Positions 44,462 to 56,840 of a stretch of 64,000 nt of DNA are shown here, in pieces. Below the pieces are notes generated by a model. That model worked only from the letters and a program-made list of their open reading frames with translations. It had not been told where the DNA came from and ran no database searches. A program made the translations under genes and the position numbers. Source of the DNA: Cloeon dipterum (taxonomy: Eukaryota; Arthropoda; Insecta; Ephemeroptera; Baetidae); contig NC_088789.1 in NCBI RefSeq assembly GCF_949628265.1, positions 22,313,883 through 22,377,882 on the forward strand, read 5' to 3'. The stretch's first letter is position 1, and each line of letters begins with the position of its first letter.

Positions 44462-45142
44462 ATGGTGGAAACGCACGAGAATCAGGACGCTGATGAAGAT
44501 GTTATCGTGATGTATCAACAGCGGTTGCAGACCTTTGGCGACAAAGGCTTGTGGTTTGAGATCGGACCGGCTTCCCGAGAAAATGTAACGATTTTTTGCT
44601 CTTGATTCTCATAGTTTTATATTTAATATAATTTTTGTAGATGGCTAAACACGGATTCTTCTGTCAAAACAATGAGAACAGAAAAAATAAGACTGTCCAT
44701 TGCGCGTACTGTCGCCAGGAATTCGCCAATTGGGCCAGGCAAGATGATCCCAAGTGAGATTACTTCTTTTTAATAATGTTTGAAAATTAAAATTAATTTT
44801 AAATATAAAATTATCCATTGAACTTTGCGTATTATAATTGTGAAAACTAAATTTCAGAGTGCGGCATTTGGAAGAGAGTCCTGATTGTCTATTTGCGAAA
44901 TGTGGGAAGGAGGAAGGAGACCTGACCGTCAAAGAGTTTCTGGAAATCGAGCTTGCTACAAAGATCTCTCTCATGGTGCGAAAAATGCGATATATTTAAA
45001 AAAAATTGAAAATAATTATTAACTAGAACAATCAAGCAGAGAAATTTGAATTTAATCAAATTTTCAGGAAAATGATATAGAGCGACGAAAAGCTGCTGTC
45101 GTGCAAGCCTATGCCGAAATTGAAGCCCTGGAAAATGAGTGA
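44462..45142 (+). CDS. BIRC5: Survivin / baculoviral IAP repeat-containing protein 5
   Basis: Four exons (44462-44584, 44641-44753, 44858-44975, 45068-45142) give 142 residues, exactly the length of human survivin. Survivin is the chromosomal passenger subunit that brings INCENP, borealin and Aurora B to centromeres, and it is also linked to apoptosis control. The single BIR domain starts RLQTFGDKGLWF and contains MAKHGFFC, CAYC and HLEESPDC, so the zinc ligands CxxC and HxxxxxxC are all present. The C-terminal helix (ENDIERRKAAVVQAYAEIEALENE) is the passenger-complex coiled segment. Drosophila Deterin is the fly equivalent. Introns are small (56, 104 and 92 nt). A polyadenylation signal lies at 45490. 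Confidence 0.93.
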
Positions 45143-45968
45143 CGCAACGAAACCAAAATTACTAATTTGACGAAAAATTGGAATACATTAAATTTCAATT
45201 AAGAATAATTTTAAATGTCAGCTCAATGTATATAAACAGCAAAGACTTACGTGATAAATTAATAACTACCATAATTTTCTGGTGCCGTCTCATTTTTTTA
45301 GGGATCAGTGATCCATTTCATATTTTGAAAACGATTTTGGTATCTATCTGTAGTATGGAACACTGAGTTTTAACACTTGTCTGAGATGCCACTGATTCCG
45401 CTCACAATAGATTAGAATTTGTGGGAAGAAAATAACTCACTTGGATTGCTGAAGTAAAAATATTGCAGTGTAATGCAAATTATAATTAAAATAAAACTTT
45501 CTGTAATTGAATAAAAAATAATTATTTCAATTTCTGAAAGAAATAAAATTACATTTTTTAAACCTTTGTTTGAATTATATTGAAAATTTCATTACTTTGA
45601 ACACAATTATATTATTGCGATATTAAAACTGGCCGCTGCCACAGCGATTTGTTTATTTATCAGATATCAGATGATATGAAATATAATATAATAATTGAAG
45701 AAATAAATAAAGTCAAACGGGAGAAAACAAACTTCAATTTTAATATTTGATTAGAACTATTTTATATTGGTATAATTTTCCCCGTAAGATGTCGCACGAC
45801 GTCAATCGAGCACGCTCAATTCGCCCCTGCTGGTGCTGGAGTGAATTGAAAAACAAAACAAGCTTCGCCTCATCGGCGTATCGCAACCCCACGTGTTTAG
45901 CGAGTTTCAAACAAAGTGATTACATTTTTGTTCGTAGTCAGTTTTGATTCTTCGTTGCTATTTCAATA
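45143..45968. other. Survivin 3' UTR and RBM34 upstream region
   Basis: This 0.8-kb stretch holds the survivin 3' UTR and then the RBM34 promoter region. A GC-richer patch at about 45790-45900 lies just before the RBM34 start. I see no further gene. Confidence 0.5.
45490..45495 (+). terminator. Polyadenylation signal of survivin
   Basis: AATAAA lies about 350 nt after the survivin stop codon. The following 470 bp to RBM34 are AT-rich with no other gene seen. Confidence 0.5.
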
Positions 45969-48186
45969 ATGGGGAGAAAGAGCAAAAAGTCACTCACGGA
46001 TGCAGAAACTCCGAAAAAGGTGAAGAAAGAATTAGACGCAGACTCTGTTGAAGTTGAATCAAAGGAAGCGTAAGGATAAATTCAATGTTGCATTGTTTCA
46101 CATCATTTCACATGTATCTATAGTCAATTTAATATTTCAGACTGTCGAATGGCTCAGAAAATGGCTCGCCAAAGAAGAAGGGTGCAAAGGTAAAGACTCC
46201 CAAGAAAATTGCCGTGAAAGAGGAGCAGCTGGTGAAGACCGAGCAAGTGGCAAATTCGCCTAAGAAGCTTAATAAGTATGTTTCCTTCAGTGTTATTGAT
46301 TTCATAATTTCATTTTTTAATTTTCGATTGACTCCAGGCGCAAGAGCGTTGATCCTCCTGAATCTCCTAAGGAAAAGAAGGCCCAGGTGAGCGAGCCAGT
46401 GAAGAAGACTCCTAAGAAGAAAAAGAAGGCCCTGAAAGCAAAGGAAAATGAGCCCGAAAGCTCTGACGAAGAGCTGGAAAAAGAAGGAGACTTGGTCGGC
46501 GAGGAGGACGTCCCAGCATCTGACGATGAAGATACCGTAGAGGAAAAGAGGGCCAAGTACCAGCGCGCGAAGGAAATCGAGGAGGAGAAGAACACCAGGA
46601 CCATTTTCATTGGCAACCTGCCCAAGGAAATCTCCAAGGAGAAGATCGAGCAGCTGTTCAAGAAATTCGGCAAGATTCAGTCGACTCGTTACAGAAACGC
46701 TCCAGTCGCTGATATCCGAGTGCCAAAGAAAGTTGCAACCATCAAGTACGCGTTTCAAATTAAAATCTGCTTCTTCTTCTATAATAGCTTTGCTTTCAGG
46801 AAAGACTTCCATTCTAAGAGAACCAGCATTTCGGCCCTGATTGTGTTTGAAAAAATCGATTCGGTGCAGAAAGCTTTGAAAATGAATGGCACTGTTGTGG
46901 ACGGACACCACATTAGGGTTGATAAAGCCGTTAAAGACAAAGCAGTTGACCCGTACTCTGCCATTTTCATTGGAAATCTACCCCTTGGTGAGTTTTCACT
47001 TCTAACAATAAGGGACCCTTTTGGCTCGTTCTGCTCCAACGTGCAATTTTTTTGCCTGAAACTAGTTCACTTTCATGATGGACTAATAATATCAGTAGTT
47101 GAAAATATTCAGTGTTTCAAAATTCAACCAGCTGGTTTAAATGAGTGATGGATTTTACAGCATATTTTTCCAGTTTTATTTTGATATTCAAGTTATAGAA
47201 TTATGAATATTTTGCCGTATCATTACAGAAAATAAAAATTAAAACTTAAATGAGTTGCTAGCAAATTAATACTACAATAACGAGCAGCAATACATTAAAA
47301 TGTCACGGAAAATTAATGAATTCGTTTCGATTAGATAATAAATTAAGTTTCTTTTTAAATCTGAAAACAACGCAAAGTGGTCAAATTATTTTCATGAAAT
47401 TCTTTGCATTTGAGGCAAAAAAGTGCTTTTTAGTATGGAACAAAGCCAGAATTCCCTTGTTAATTTCAATGGAAACAATTATATATTTATTTCTTGATTT
47501 TTTACATAGGCATTGAAGACGAAAAACTGTGGCAAGTTTTCGGTACTTGCGGCGAAATTGATAGCGTTCGAGTTGTGCGCGACAAAAACACTGGTTTCGG
47601 TATTGGCGTGGGATACGTCAACTTTAAGGTACGCATTTTGAAATAATTTGAAAGCATCACCTGCTTGACCTAATCAATCACCTGGTGCAGAAATCAGACG
47701 CCGTCGAGCTGGCTTTGATGAAGAACGGGTTCGTGCTTGACAAAAGGGAGTTGCGTGTGTCCAGGTGCTCATCCAACCCGAAGTCGAGGCGCAAGGCAAA
47801 ATCAGAAATCCGCAACAAGTTTGCCGCACGCTACAAGGAAGACCAGGTACTGACTTAGTTGCTTATTTGATTGCAATGTGTCAATTTAAATTGTGGCACA
47901 GGCGCTTAAGAGGAAAAAGGCTGCCAATCGAGAGATGGATGCCGCAATGAAGCAGAAAAAGTTGAAGGTTAAAATTGAAGACACGTCATTCCAAGGACAG
48001 AAGGTGCAGACAGGAAAAGTCGCCAAGGTATTACATCTTTTGCTTTCCTGTGAAGAGCATTTTCATGGATTTTTTTTTCATTTCCAGAAATCCAAGAAGG
48101 AAAAGATGAACCCTAAGAAGAAGCAGATTGTGGAGTCTTTGGTGAAGTCAATGAAGAAACCCAAGAAGCTAGCTAAATCTGTGTAA
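45969..48186 (+). CDS. RBM34: RNA-binding protein 34 (Nop12-like)
   Basis: Eight exons (45969-46069, 46141-46275, 46338-46745, 46800-46987, 47510-47628, 47691-47846, 47902-48027, 48088-48186) give about 443 residues. RBM34 and yeast Nop12 are nucleolar proteins of large-subunit ribosome assembly. The first third is Lys/Glu/Ser-rich with nucleolar-type basic runs (KKTPKKKKKALKAKEN). Two RRMs follow: RRM1 with RTIFIGNLPKEIS and ISALIVFE, RRM2 with AIFIGNLPLGIEDEKLW and GIGVGYVNFK. The tail is basic (KKPKKLAKSV). Intron 3 is only 54 nt. Human RBM34 has the same two-RRM layout and similar length (430). It is convergent with endophilin-B. Confidence 0.92.
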
Positions 48187-48202
48187 CCTGTTAAGGAATT
48201 AA

Positions 48203-48208
48203 AATAAA
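48203..48208 (+). terminator. Polyadenylation signal of RBM34
   Basis: AATAAA lies 17 nt after the stop codon, so the 3' UTR is very short. Confidence 0.55.
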
Positions 48209-49901
48209 TGGAAAATATTGAATTCTTGTAGCAACTGTTTTTCATTAAGAAAAAATCACTTAAATTTATGTTACATTATTATATCAGGGAACTTCATATA
48301 CATATTAATATGCTTGGGTATTTCAGACCGTGTGTTGTGGCAATAAATTAAATTCCATTTTTTAACCAAAAATTGATTTTAAATTTCAGGCCGGAATTTC
48401 ATATTAAGAAATTATTTTTGATTGTGTTTTTTTACCATGTGAAAGTCGATTCCGTTAATTTCATTTGTTTTAGAAATGTTTGCTGACAGCTTTTATTTCT
48501 TTGTAGTAAAATCAAGCAAAGGAAATGTTGCTACGCATGAAATTTGTAGAAAATTTGCACATCTTTCCAACATGGAATTCCATTTTCCGTTTCGATCGCT
48601 TGCAAAAGTAATTGAAAAATTGCCAAATAAACGTTGAGAAATTGTACGACTCTTCTAATTGCGATTAAAAATTGCCTTAATTTCACGTAAAAAATACACT
48701 TCTTATTTACAATTTTGCAGTTTTTTATTAAATATAGCTAACAAGGTAATTTTCTTCGTGTTGAATTGAAATTCCAGACATTTCGCAGTTTGTAAGAAAC
48801 TTGAATTTTTTAAATAAACAATTTCCAGGTTGTGTATTTGGTGTGCAATAGCTTTCAAACAAAATGATCGGATTCTGACAGACCTACATTTTTTCAGGAA
48901 AGTGCCAATACAAAAGCTAAGTAAATAATTTGGTTGAACGTAATTGTCAAATAACCTCCTATATCTCAGCTATCAGAGTCTCATTTAGCAATTGTGCAAA
49001 ATCGATAAAAATTCGAAGCTTTTAAAATGATTTTCCACCTTGAAATTTTTTAATTTGTGAATCTCACTGATTGAATAAAACTCCCTTAATAATTTTCTAA
49101 ACTCAATCTCACTTTATTTTTCGAAGTGACGACTTATCAATAATTCATTATTATCCATTTTTTAGTAATTTATTTTAATATAACTCGTTTATATATAATG
49201 TACAATCTCCGAACAAGGCAAACAATTTTCCTTCTAGATAAGAATCACAAGAGAGCTTGTTAAATAATGCTGAATCAAACAATTTGCGAAGCATAAAATG
49301 GGTGAGCAATAATGTGATTAAGAAAATTCACATCATCAAAGGAGTTCAGCAAAAATATCAAACAATGAGGAGTATACGTGGAAAAAAATGATAATATCGC
49401 AACACGTGCCTCTTCTACCCCCAATGGCTCCTTTACATGCGTTATTTAACATGTCGAGTCTTGTTACTAAATAACCTCAAGAATAAACAGCGAGCATAAA
49501 ATTTCCAAATTAAAATAATCAGACTTGGCCAGAGAAACATGACGGGCGAACATAATAAATTATGTCCATCTTTGGTCATCGACAGGTTAGAAAAAGGAGG
49601 GAATACAACTAACTCCTCTGATCTAATTCAACAAAAAAGATCACACAGAATCGGAAGTCTTGGTGTGCACAGGAAAACATAACAACCGGATCGCGTCATG
49701 TTACAATAAAGGGAATCGATCAATTTGCGGCAAATTTTTACTAATACACATCTAAATTGACTTTTATAATAATTGAATGTTTCTCGTGATCAGAGATCAA
49801 AACATCATACGAATCTGAATATTATTGCTTATATAATATCTCGTGCTGTAAATATGTTTGTCGGGTGATTAGCTAGGTTGAGGGGAAATACAGGAGTTAC
49901 A
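48209..49901. other. Spacer and endophilin-B 3' UTR
   Basis: AT-rich sequence with no gene recognised. The right part is most likely the endophilin-B 3' UTR on the minus strand. Minus-strand AATAAA candidates lie at 49169-49174 and 49113-49118, which would make it about 0.75-0.8 kb. Confidence 0.45.
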
Positions 49902-52900
49902 TTAGGAAATTATCTCAAGGAACACTCTGGGAACTTTTCCTCTTTGGCTACCTCGCTGAGCAATCACATATTCTGCGTCCGCCGGGTCGTCATCTACCAT
50001 CACGACTACCTGCAAAATAACAAAACGGTCCTGTTAATGTTAGTGCTTGAGGTTATTTTACTGTGATTCCAGAATAAATTGGAATTAGAGCGTATTGAAT
50101 CAGGATATATCTGAATTGTTCCTGAAATCTCGGCAGGACAGGAGAAATGTTTAGTCTAAATTTCTGAAATCACTATTTTCAATTACTACATATTTTGTTT
50201 TCATTCCTTTTAATGTACATTTAATTTTTAAACCCTTAATTTTTAGTGTGAATTTGACAACAAAGGAGAATTTATAGTGGCGAAACATCCGTTTGAATAA
50301 AGTTTAGGCAATATTTGCATTTTTTTATTTAACCTAATTTTCCGTGTTAATTTTGATAGCTGTTTTTTTAGAAATATATTTTAATGTACACTTTGTTTCG
50401 AAAATGAAAATTTCACTTCTCCACAAAAAAATCTGAGTTTTGTTTTTAAACGATTTTTCGACATGCAAAATCGGGATATCAATTTTTATTTCGTGATGAT
50501 GTTATTTCAAGAGATATTGAGGCGCTTGACTTGATCAGCTGCACCCTAGTGGCGGTAGCTGGCCATTTTTATCAGTCAGTAATGTTACAGATTTAGATAA
50601 AAATAAAATTAATAGGAACAATCTTGAAATGTTGTTGCTGGAATAGGACAGGACAAAAAAATTCGAATTTTCATTTCATAATAAGATATTCCAAGAATGA
50701 AAAATAACTTCCTCAATACGCTCTATTTCAAATACTTTGTTAAATGTCAAACATAAATTTATTAAAAAAAACCTGAAGAGCAAAATGGATTTGATTGGAT
50801 TAAATCTGAACTAGAAAAACGAGTAGAACTCTTTCGGTTAACATTATTCTACCCTGAAATTTTCAATTAAAAAAAGTTTGAGTTTATTTGAGCAGAATAG
50901 ATGAAAAAAATATGTGTCACCTCGTCGGCCATCAGGCTCAGTTCGGTCGAGTCGTTGGCTTGGTAGTCACACAGAACTCTGGCCTTGCCGCGTGGCTCGT
51001 TGCCAAGGACCATGGTGGCGACCGAGGGCTGCGGCGCCGCAGGAGCCGAGGATTTTCCGAGGGAGGCGCTATGGGATAGGGAGGGTGAAATTTCAAGCGG
51101 TGGCCAAATCACACACACGTTCCAAAACCACACCCAGGACAAAACGCAATATAGTTTGTGAGTGCAGACAGAGGCGTGGGAATTACAACAACACTTAAAT
51201 ACTTATTGACTGGTGGTGTGTATATGATAAAACACTTTCTCTCGCTACAGGATCACGCGTGGACGGCCTATTTCGCTTATTGTTTTACGTGCTATACTTT
51301 TTTCTTTAACACACTGCGACAAGTGGAATATTAGAGCAGAGAGGCTGGAAGAGCTTGGCTTGATTGATTTGTCGAACCTCTAATATTCCACGGTAAATTA
51401 AGTTGAAAGACATTACTTTATTATTCCTTACTTATTTGTCAGCGAGCAGTGTTGTGTGTAACTATAAGCAGGTCGAGTTGTTGTTATTTGTCTGTCTCAC
51501 TTGAGTTAAAACTGCCAACACCGCAAACTATGTTGTACTTGGGGTACATGATATATAATATTATATCGAATTTCTAACAACGTTCTAACTCTTTGATATT
51601 CTGCAGTAGTTTTGGTGTTTGAGATAGTGTATTTAAGAGTATTGTTGTTTTTATATTTGATTAATAAGTAGTAGTTGCTCAAAAGCATGCGAAAAGTAAC
51701 GAAGAGAGAAAGAGAGTATACGTTTTAAGACTAGATAAAAGTTTGCTTGGTCTCCATTTCAGAGACCACAGCATTCGTTGTGTGTTGTCATGTCGTCAGG
51801 ATTAGATTGAATAAGCATTAATGATATTGTCTCATCAATTTGAAGCCAATTTTAAAAGGCGTTGCATGATTATCGAGAGTGCTAGCAATAAAAAATGCAA
51901 GAAGACGCAACTGAAAAGAAAAATCCTTGTGCCGAAGAGAAATAGGAGAAAATTTCGGTCCAAAAAAATCATGCAAGCCCATTCAACTTGTAGCGGGATT
52001 CGCTGATTTTAAGGAACAGGCGTGGATTTGAAGGCGGCAAAAGAGGTGAATTTATCGTCAACTACGGGGCTCGAGGAGGGACTGATGACCTCCAGTTCTT
52101 CACTGTTGACGCGCAACATGGGTGCGGGCTGGGGCTTTAAACAACTGCAACAGCACCACCAAACACACACACTCACATGCTAGTCCCACGACTAATTAAA
52201 TAGTAAGAGGCGACACAATTTTTTAAATTAATTAATTAATTAATAAAAGCGCTCAGGCCTATCCCTGGAGAACGAAAAAGATCTTCTGGTCGAGAAAATT
52301 AAGTGCGATTCAACACAGAAAAATAGGCAATTAAATCATAAGGGTATTGGCACATGAAATTAATTAAGGCGCTATAAGGATGTTATATAATAAAAACTAA
52401 GAAAGAGCTGAAGCTATAGCAAGAGGAATACCCGATGCAAGGTCTCAACCTATGGTATTAAATAGCAGCTAGCAGTGTGTTTTTAAGTTTTAGAGTCTTG
52501 TGTTTGTTCTGTAAAATTGGGCAGCGTACGTTGTCTGTGTTAGGATTTCAAAATTTCGCATTAAAAAATTTAAAAAATATGAATTAGGGATAATAGTGCT
52601 TTATAGATGGATTTATTAAATATACACTAATGGTGTCAACTTAACAATAAAGCACTGTTTTTGTTTTCCACTTTTACCGAATTTTGTTGCAGTTTTAAAA
52701 TGTAAATCATTAGTAGATGTAAAAATATTTTACCGTCCTAAAAACGTGCCATAATTTAGGAATTTCTAAGTGTTCAACTTAATAGCCAAAAATATTTTTT
52801 TAACCTTTTTTACAATCCTTAATTATTTTTTAATTTTTGTTTTTCTATGAAATCGATATTTAAATGTAAATAGTTCTAATTTCATCGTTTGGATAAAAAA

Positions 52901-55798
52901 ATACACTAAGTTAGGAACACTAAGCAAAAAACGTTTTTCCAATGCGGTGGTAATATTTTCGTAAAAAACACGTCGTTTTGCAAACCCTGATTAGTGAAAT
53001 CATGCCACTAACAAACTACTGTGATTTTTCATAAGTGCAAACTAATTGTTTCTGCGTGACGCATATCGCACAATTTTTTCGCCTAGTTTCAATTTTCGAC
53101 CCTCAGGAATTTGTCTGATTAGAATTAGCTTGAAGCAGTTTGGAAATTAAACTGGCTCAGCGAACAACTACGAGATAGCTTGAAGTGTTTTTGTTAATAG
53201 CAATTATTGTTAATTTGTTTTAGTCAAAAGCCCAATTTTTGGTGTAAAAACTCACTTTGCAAGCTCGGTGGCGAGAGACTGCATGATGGTGTGGCACTGC
53301 GCGTGGTAGTTGGCCTGCGCCTGCACCATCTCGTGCAGACACCGCAAGTGCGACGCGTGGCTGCTTGAGATGCCTTCCAGTAGCAGCCTCGTGATTTCCG
53401 CTTGCCGGTCGAATTCCGCCTGCGCCAATCGCAGTTCCCTTTCAGCCTGAAAACCAGTTCACGATTTAAAATCTGTTAGTTTTACGGCTAACAAACTATC
53501 AAACTATTTCTCCTATTTCTAACCTAATCGGTTACTCTTACTTAGCGGTTTATTCATACTTAAAAATAAATAATATCATGTTTATTTTTGCATTTTGTTT
53601 TAGTTTGAGAGGAAAAATCCAAATTTATCAAAAACGTTTATTTTAAGTTGCAGCTTGCAAGGGGAGTTCACCTTTTAATCCAAAAATTCAGGAGTTTTTC
53701 GATACCATTCAATGGTTTTTGATTAAAGAAGACAATTTGCCGAAAAGATAAATTGCTTGATCTACGTCTCAAAAATTTCAAAAACCAGAATTTTAAGTAA
53801 TATAAAACTGCCACTATTTCTTGAAAATTATTCGAATTCAATCATACATTAAATTTTTGGAATATGCTCAGCGAAATGTGATTTTCATCCTTTCAAAAGA
53901 TGGTGATTTTTCCAAAACTTCAAACAAACCGAGTGCAAATATATGTAACGGCTTGAAAATTAAAGCTTGTAAATTCATCAGATTTCCGAATATTCAAAGA
54001 TCTATGACACTTATAGCCGCTTAATTACACAGCCTTATGACATTCATCAATAAATATTTCATTTGAAAATAATGAAATCAGAAAACATTTGTCAGTCTAG
54101 ATTAATTATCAAAATTTTCAGCTTAGCCTGGTAGATTTTGCAACCGTTAAAAGTCTCCAAACTTCCAGATTTGAATGTCCAAAACTCCAAACACACATTT
54201 TCCTATTGCAAATTTGCATATAATTTCAAAAAGTAAATTTTTTATTAATAGGTGCACTCTCCTTGTCAGACGACTTAATGAAATATTTTAATTTCATAAC
54301 ATTATCTTTTTGAGAGAAGACACTGTCAATAACTTAAAAAAATATAAATTATGCAGGTGCAAGCCAATCGAGAGGATTTTTCTGCAGCAGTTTTTTCCGC
54401 TGAGTGAGCAGAGCAATCCTTGCCAAAAACTAGAGCTTTCTGTGGATTAAGGATAAAGTGATTCATCATGCCATGCGCTTGTAAGTGCCGCCTTCGGACG
54501 CTGGGACAAAAATTTACCTGCTCCATCACAACTTGAGGATTGAGTCCATCCTTTTGGGCCTATTTAGTGAGTGCACAGAAAGTAAAAAAGCACAAAGATT
54601 CGTATTAGAGTTAGAGAAGAAGCAAGGCAGAGATAAAATTTCAGTTAACATTTTTTAACGCCCAGTTTCGGCGATCAAAACTTACTGCCTGCTGGCCCTG
54701 GATGCTCCTCGCCTTGCGCAGCTTGTTTTTGCACGAGTCTAGGTCAATCCTGGATAGAGAAGAGGATAATTAAATTCGTTTTCGCGGATTTTATGCCAGT
54801 TCCGTACCTCTTATTTTCGAGTATGCTTCTTTCCTTCATTATAGTTTTCATTTCGCCATCGAGGAACTTCCTCAGCGGCATGATGTAGCTCTGATTAACA
54901 GCCCCGATGTACTCTCGCTCCGTCGTGCCCAGTTTCTGCTCTATTTGTCCCACCTTAATTAATGCACTTCCTGAAAATCATGATTAAATTTATCATTTCC
55001 AATTGAAAATTGTATTTCTATTTTCTGCACCGTAAGGGGAGCTGGAGCCGAACACGTTTCCCGCTTCCATCATGTCCAAACCAAGGTACTCTAGATTAGT
55101 AAGTCGGTTAGGCCTCTTCTTTTCGATTTTCTCGAACAGAAAGTCTTCAACGCGGTACCCTGAAAGCACAAAGGGATTTTCCTAACTTCTGGTGCTTCAA
55201 TCAATCTTCAAATGACAGACAGCAGAATTGTGTTGCAAAGAAAACTTACAAGGCAGACAGACATTGGTCTGATTTTTTTTTTCGTGATGAAACAATCGAC
55301 TTAATGCATGTAGCTACAAAAATCAATATTGTGCAGGCATTTGCACAATATCCAAATTGTGTCACTTACATATTGTAACAGTCAATAAGAAATAGGAAAA
55401 TAATATTACGTAAAAACTTGAAACATCTTCAAAGACCTAAATATAAACTATTTAAATAATATTTTCCTTTTTCCTTATCTCAATCTGGGATTTTCATCGA
55501 CATTTTCATTTTGAAAACAAACCTGGATTTGGAGTCAAGACTGCCTCGGTATTTTTCAGCAGCTTCTCTGTCCACATTTTGGTGGCATCGGACCTTTCGA
55601 GCAGATTCTCAAAGTGCGAGTCCAGCTCGGTTCTCTCGGAAGTGCCCAGCTTTTCCTCGGTGAGCTGCGGAGGAAAAACGAACAGACAAAGTCAGTCAGC
55701 GGCCCGTTCTGTCTCGAGGCTCTGCGGAGTCTCACCTGCACGAGTCGGCTGATGGCCGTGCCAGCGTCGCCGACCAGCTTCTTCACGTTGAAGTCCAT
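49902..55798 (-). CDS. EndoB: Endophilin-B (SH3GLB family)
   Basis: Nine exons (55736-55798, 55523-55664, 55031-55159, 54808-54970, 54686-54749, 54518-54559, 53256-53446, 50921-51068, 49902-50009) give about 349 residues (human SH3GLB1 365). Endophilin-B bends membranes and acts at Golgi, mitochondria and autophagosomes. The N-terminal amphipathic helix starts MDFNVKKLVGDAGTAISR. The N-BAR domain includes TEKLLKNTEAVLTPNP, RVEDFLFEKIEKKRPNRLTN and LENKRIDLDSCKNKLRKA. The linker is short, and a C-terminal SH3 domain begins ARVLCDYQANDSTELSL. Two usual SH3 ligand-site residues differ: the second Tyr of ALYDY is Cys, and the Trp of the D-W pair is Tyr (DAEYVIAQRG). The SH3 domain may bind weakly or have altered targets. 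A possible SH3-less last exon is listed separately. Confidence 0.92.
51323..51391. repeat. 14-bp perfect inverted repeat with 41-nt spacer
   Basis: GTGGAATATTAGAG at 51323-51336 is exactly complementary to CTCTAATATTCCAC at 51378-51391. A further pair, CGACAA just outside the left arm (51317-51322) and TTGTCG inside the loop (51369-51374), could form a pseudoknot-like alternative. It lies in the large endophilin-B intron, or in the 3' UTR of the alternative last exon. Confidence 0.6.
52009..52144 (-). CDS. EndoB: Candidate alternative last exon of endophilin-B
   Basis: A strong acceptor (TGGTGGTGCTGTTGCAG) opens an exon that accepts the phase-2 end of exon 53256-53446. It reads CLKPQPAPMLRVNSEELEVI, then SPSSSPVVDDKFTSFAAF, then KSTPVP and a stop. 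This would end the protein after the BAR domain with a Pro/Ser tail and no SH3 domain. No donor inside the exon has the phase needed to reach the SH3 exon at 51068, so it would be terminal. The open frame is short and could be chance; the acceptor and correct phase are the support. Confidence 0.4.
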
Positions 55799-56788
55799 CC
55801 TCAGGCTACTCTAGGTCTCCTGCCAGTTTCGGTCACAACTCAATCTCGCTCGCGCTGACAAAGTTTTCTTGTTTATTGATCTGCGTACAGTCGGACGGTT
55901 TCTTTTGCGATGTTTTCATATGGCGCTGGTGCAACGGCGGCCACACCCACTTGCTGCATGACTTTTAGCCGTTTTAGGCGCCAATCGTCAGCGCTCTGCT
56001 GTGCTGCATGCTCTTTGACCCAAATCGCGTAATTCTTAGGGAATATTTTTAAATTGCTTAGGAGAATTATTCACGGGATAAATGCTGGAGTTCGTCTCTC
56101 GTCTAATTTATTCTTATTTTTAAAATTGTTAAGAATTACAGGCAACCATTGGTGCATGAAAGCTACGCAGGTTGCATAAGTTGAGAAATTTAAGGCGATT
56201 TATTTTGCCTTTCGTAATTTTCTCAAATTAATTTTAAAGTAATTGTTATCTAAATTTTAATTATTTTACAACGCACTTTGATTTCAGAATTCTTAACTTT
56301 CTAAGGTGTTTTATTTTTCATCAAAATAAGAATTTCGACCTATCCTCAAGAGGACGCAGAGTTGCTCGAATTAAGAGAGGGCAATTGAAGTCAGCCAGTG
56401 GAAAAATGTCCATTTAATTGAGCTAACAAGCCTTGATAATGGTGTGGGGGCCGGCTACTAGTATAATGTGGTGTGGTCATTCATCAGGTACAATTTTCTC
56501 CCGGCATTAGTTATATATTATTCACACCCAAGCTAAGCGGCGAGTGGTGTTTCACAATCAAAAAGGGTTACGTCACCGTGCGACGACGACGGCGCTCTGC
56601 TGCTCTGCTGGTTGCTTCTCCCGGCTCAGCGGCGCGTCTCCTGAGGCGCGGAGCCGCGGAGGCACCGGCAGTCGCAGCTAGATAGGCACCAGTCGCGCAC
56701 GGGCCGCTTTTCCACTCCGTGCATAATCTTGATGCGTGTGTCTCGCGGTTAGTTTTGGTCCTCGCTTCACTGTCAGCCCGCCGCCACA
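55799..56788. promoter_or_regulatory. Divergent upstream region of endophilin-B and the next gene
   Basis: About 1 kb separates two divergent start codons. A GC-rich block at 56540-56790 contains TTACGTCA (56568-56575), a cAMP-response-element type CREB/ATF site, just upstream of the plus-strand gene. The middle part (56030-56440) is AT-rich and featureless. Confidence 0.5.
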
Positions 56789-56840
56789 ATGCACCGACAC
56801 CAGAGTTTTGACAGCCAGGGCGATCCAATCGAGTATTGCT
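56789..56840 (+). CDS. First coding exon of an unrecognised gene
   Basis: The ATG at 56789 sits in a favourable context (CCGCCACAATG). It opens MHRHQSFDSQGDPIEYC and then a strong donor GTGAGT at 56841. A GC-rich, CRE-bearing upstream block supports a promoter. No second exon could be found before the window ends, so the first intron would exceed 7 kb. I do not recognise the protein. The exon is phase 1 at its end. The call depends on the start context and donor only. Confidence 0.5.

Noticed and set aside
46129-46911. 260-residue minus-strand frame, Phe/Leu-rich
   Set aside because: Antisense of Lys/Glu-rich RBM34 exons; the frame also crosses the 54-nt intron.
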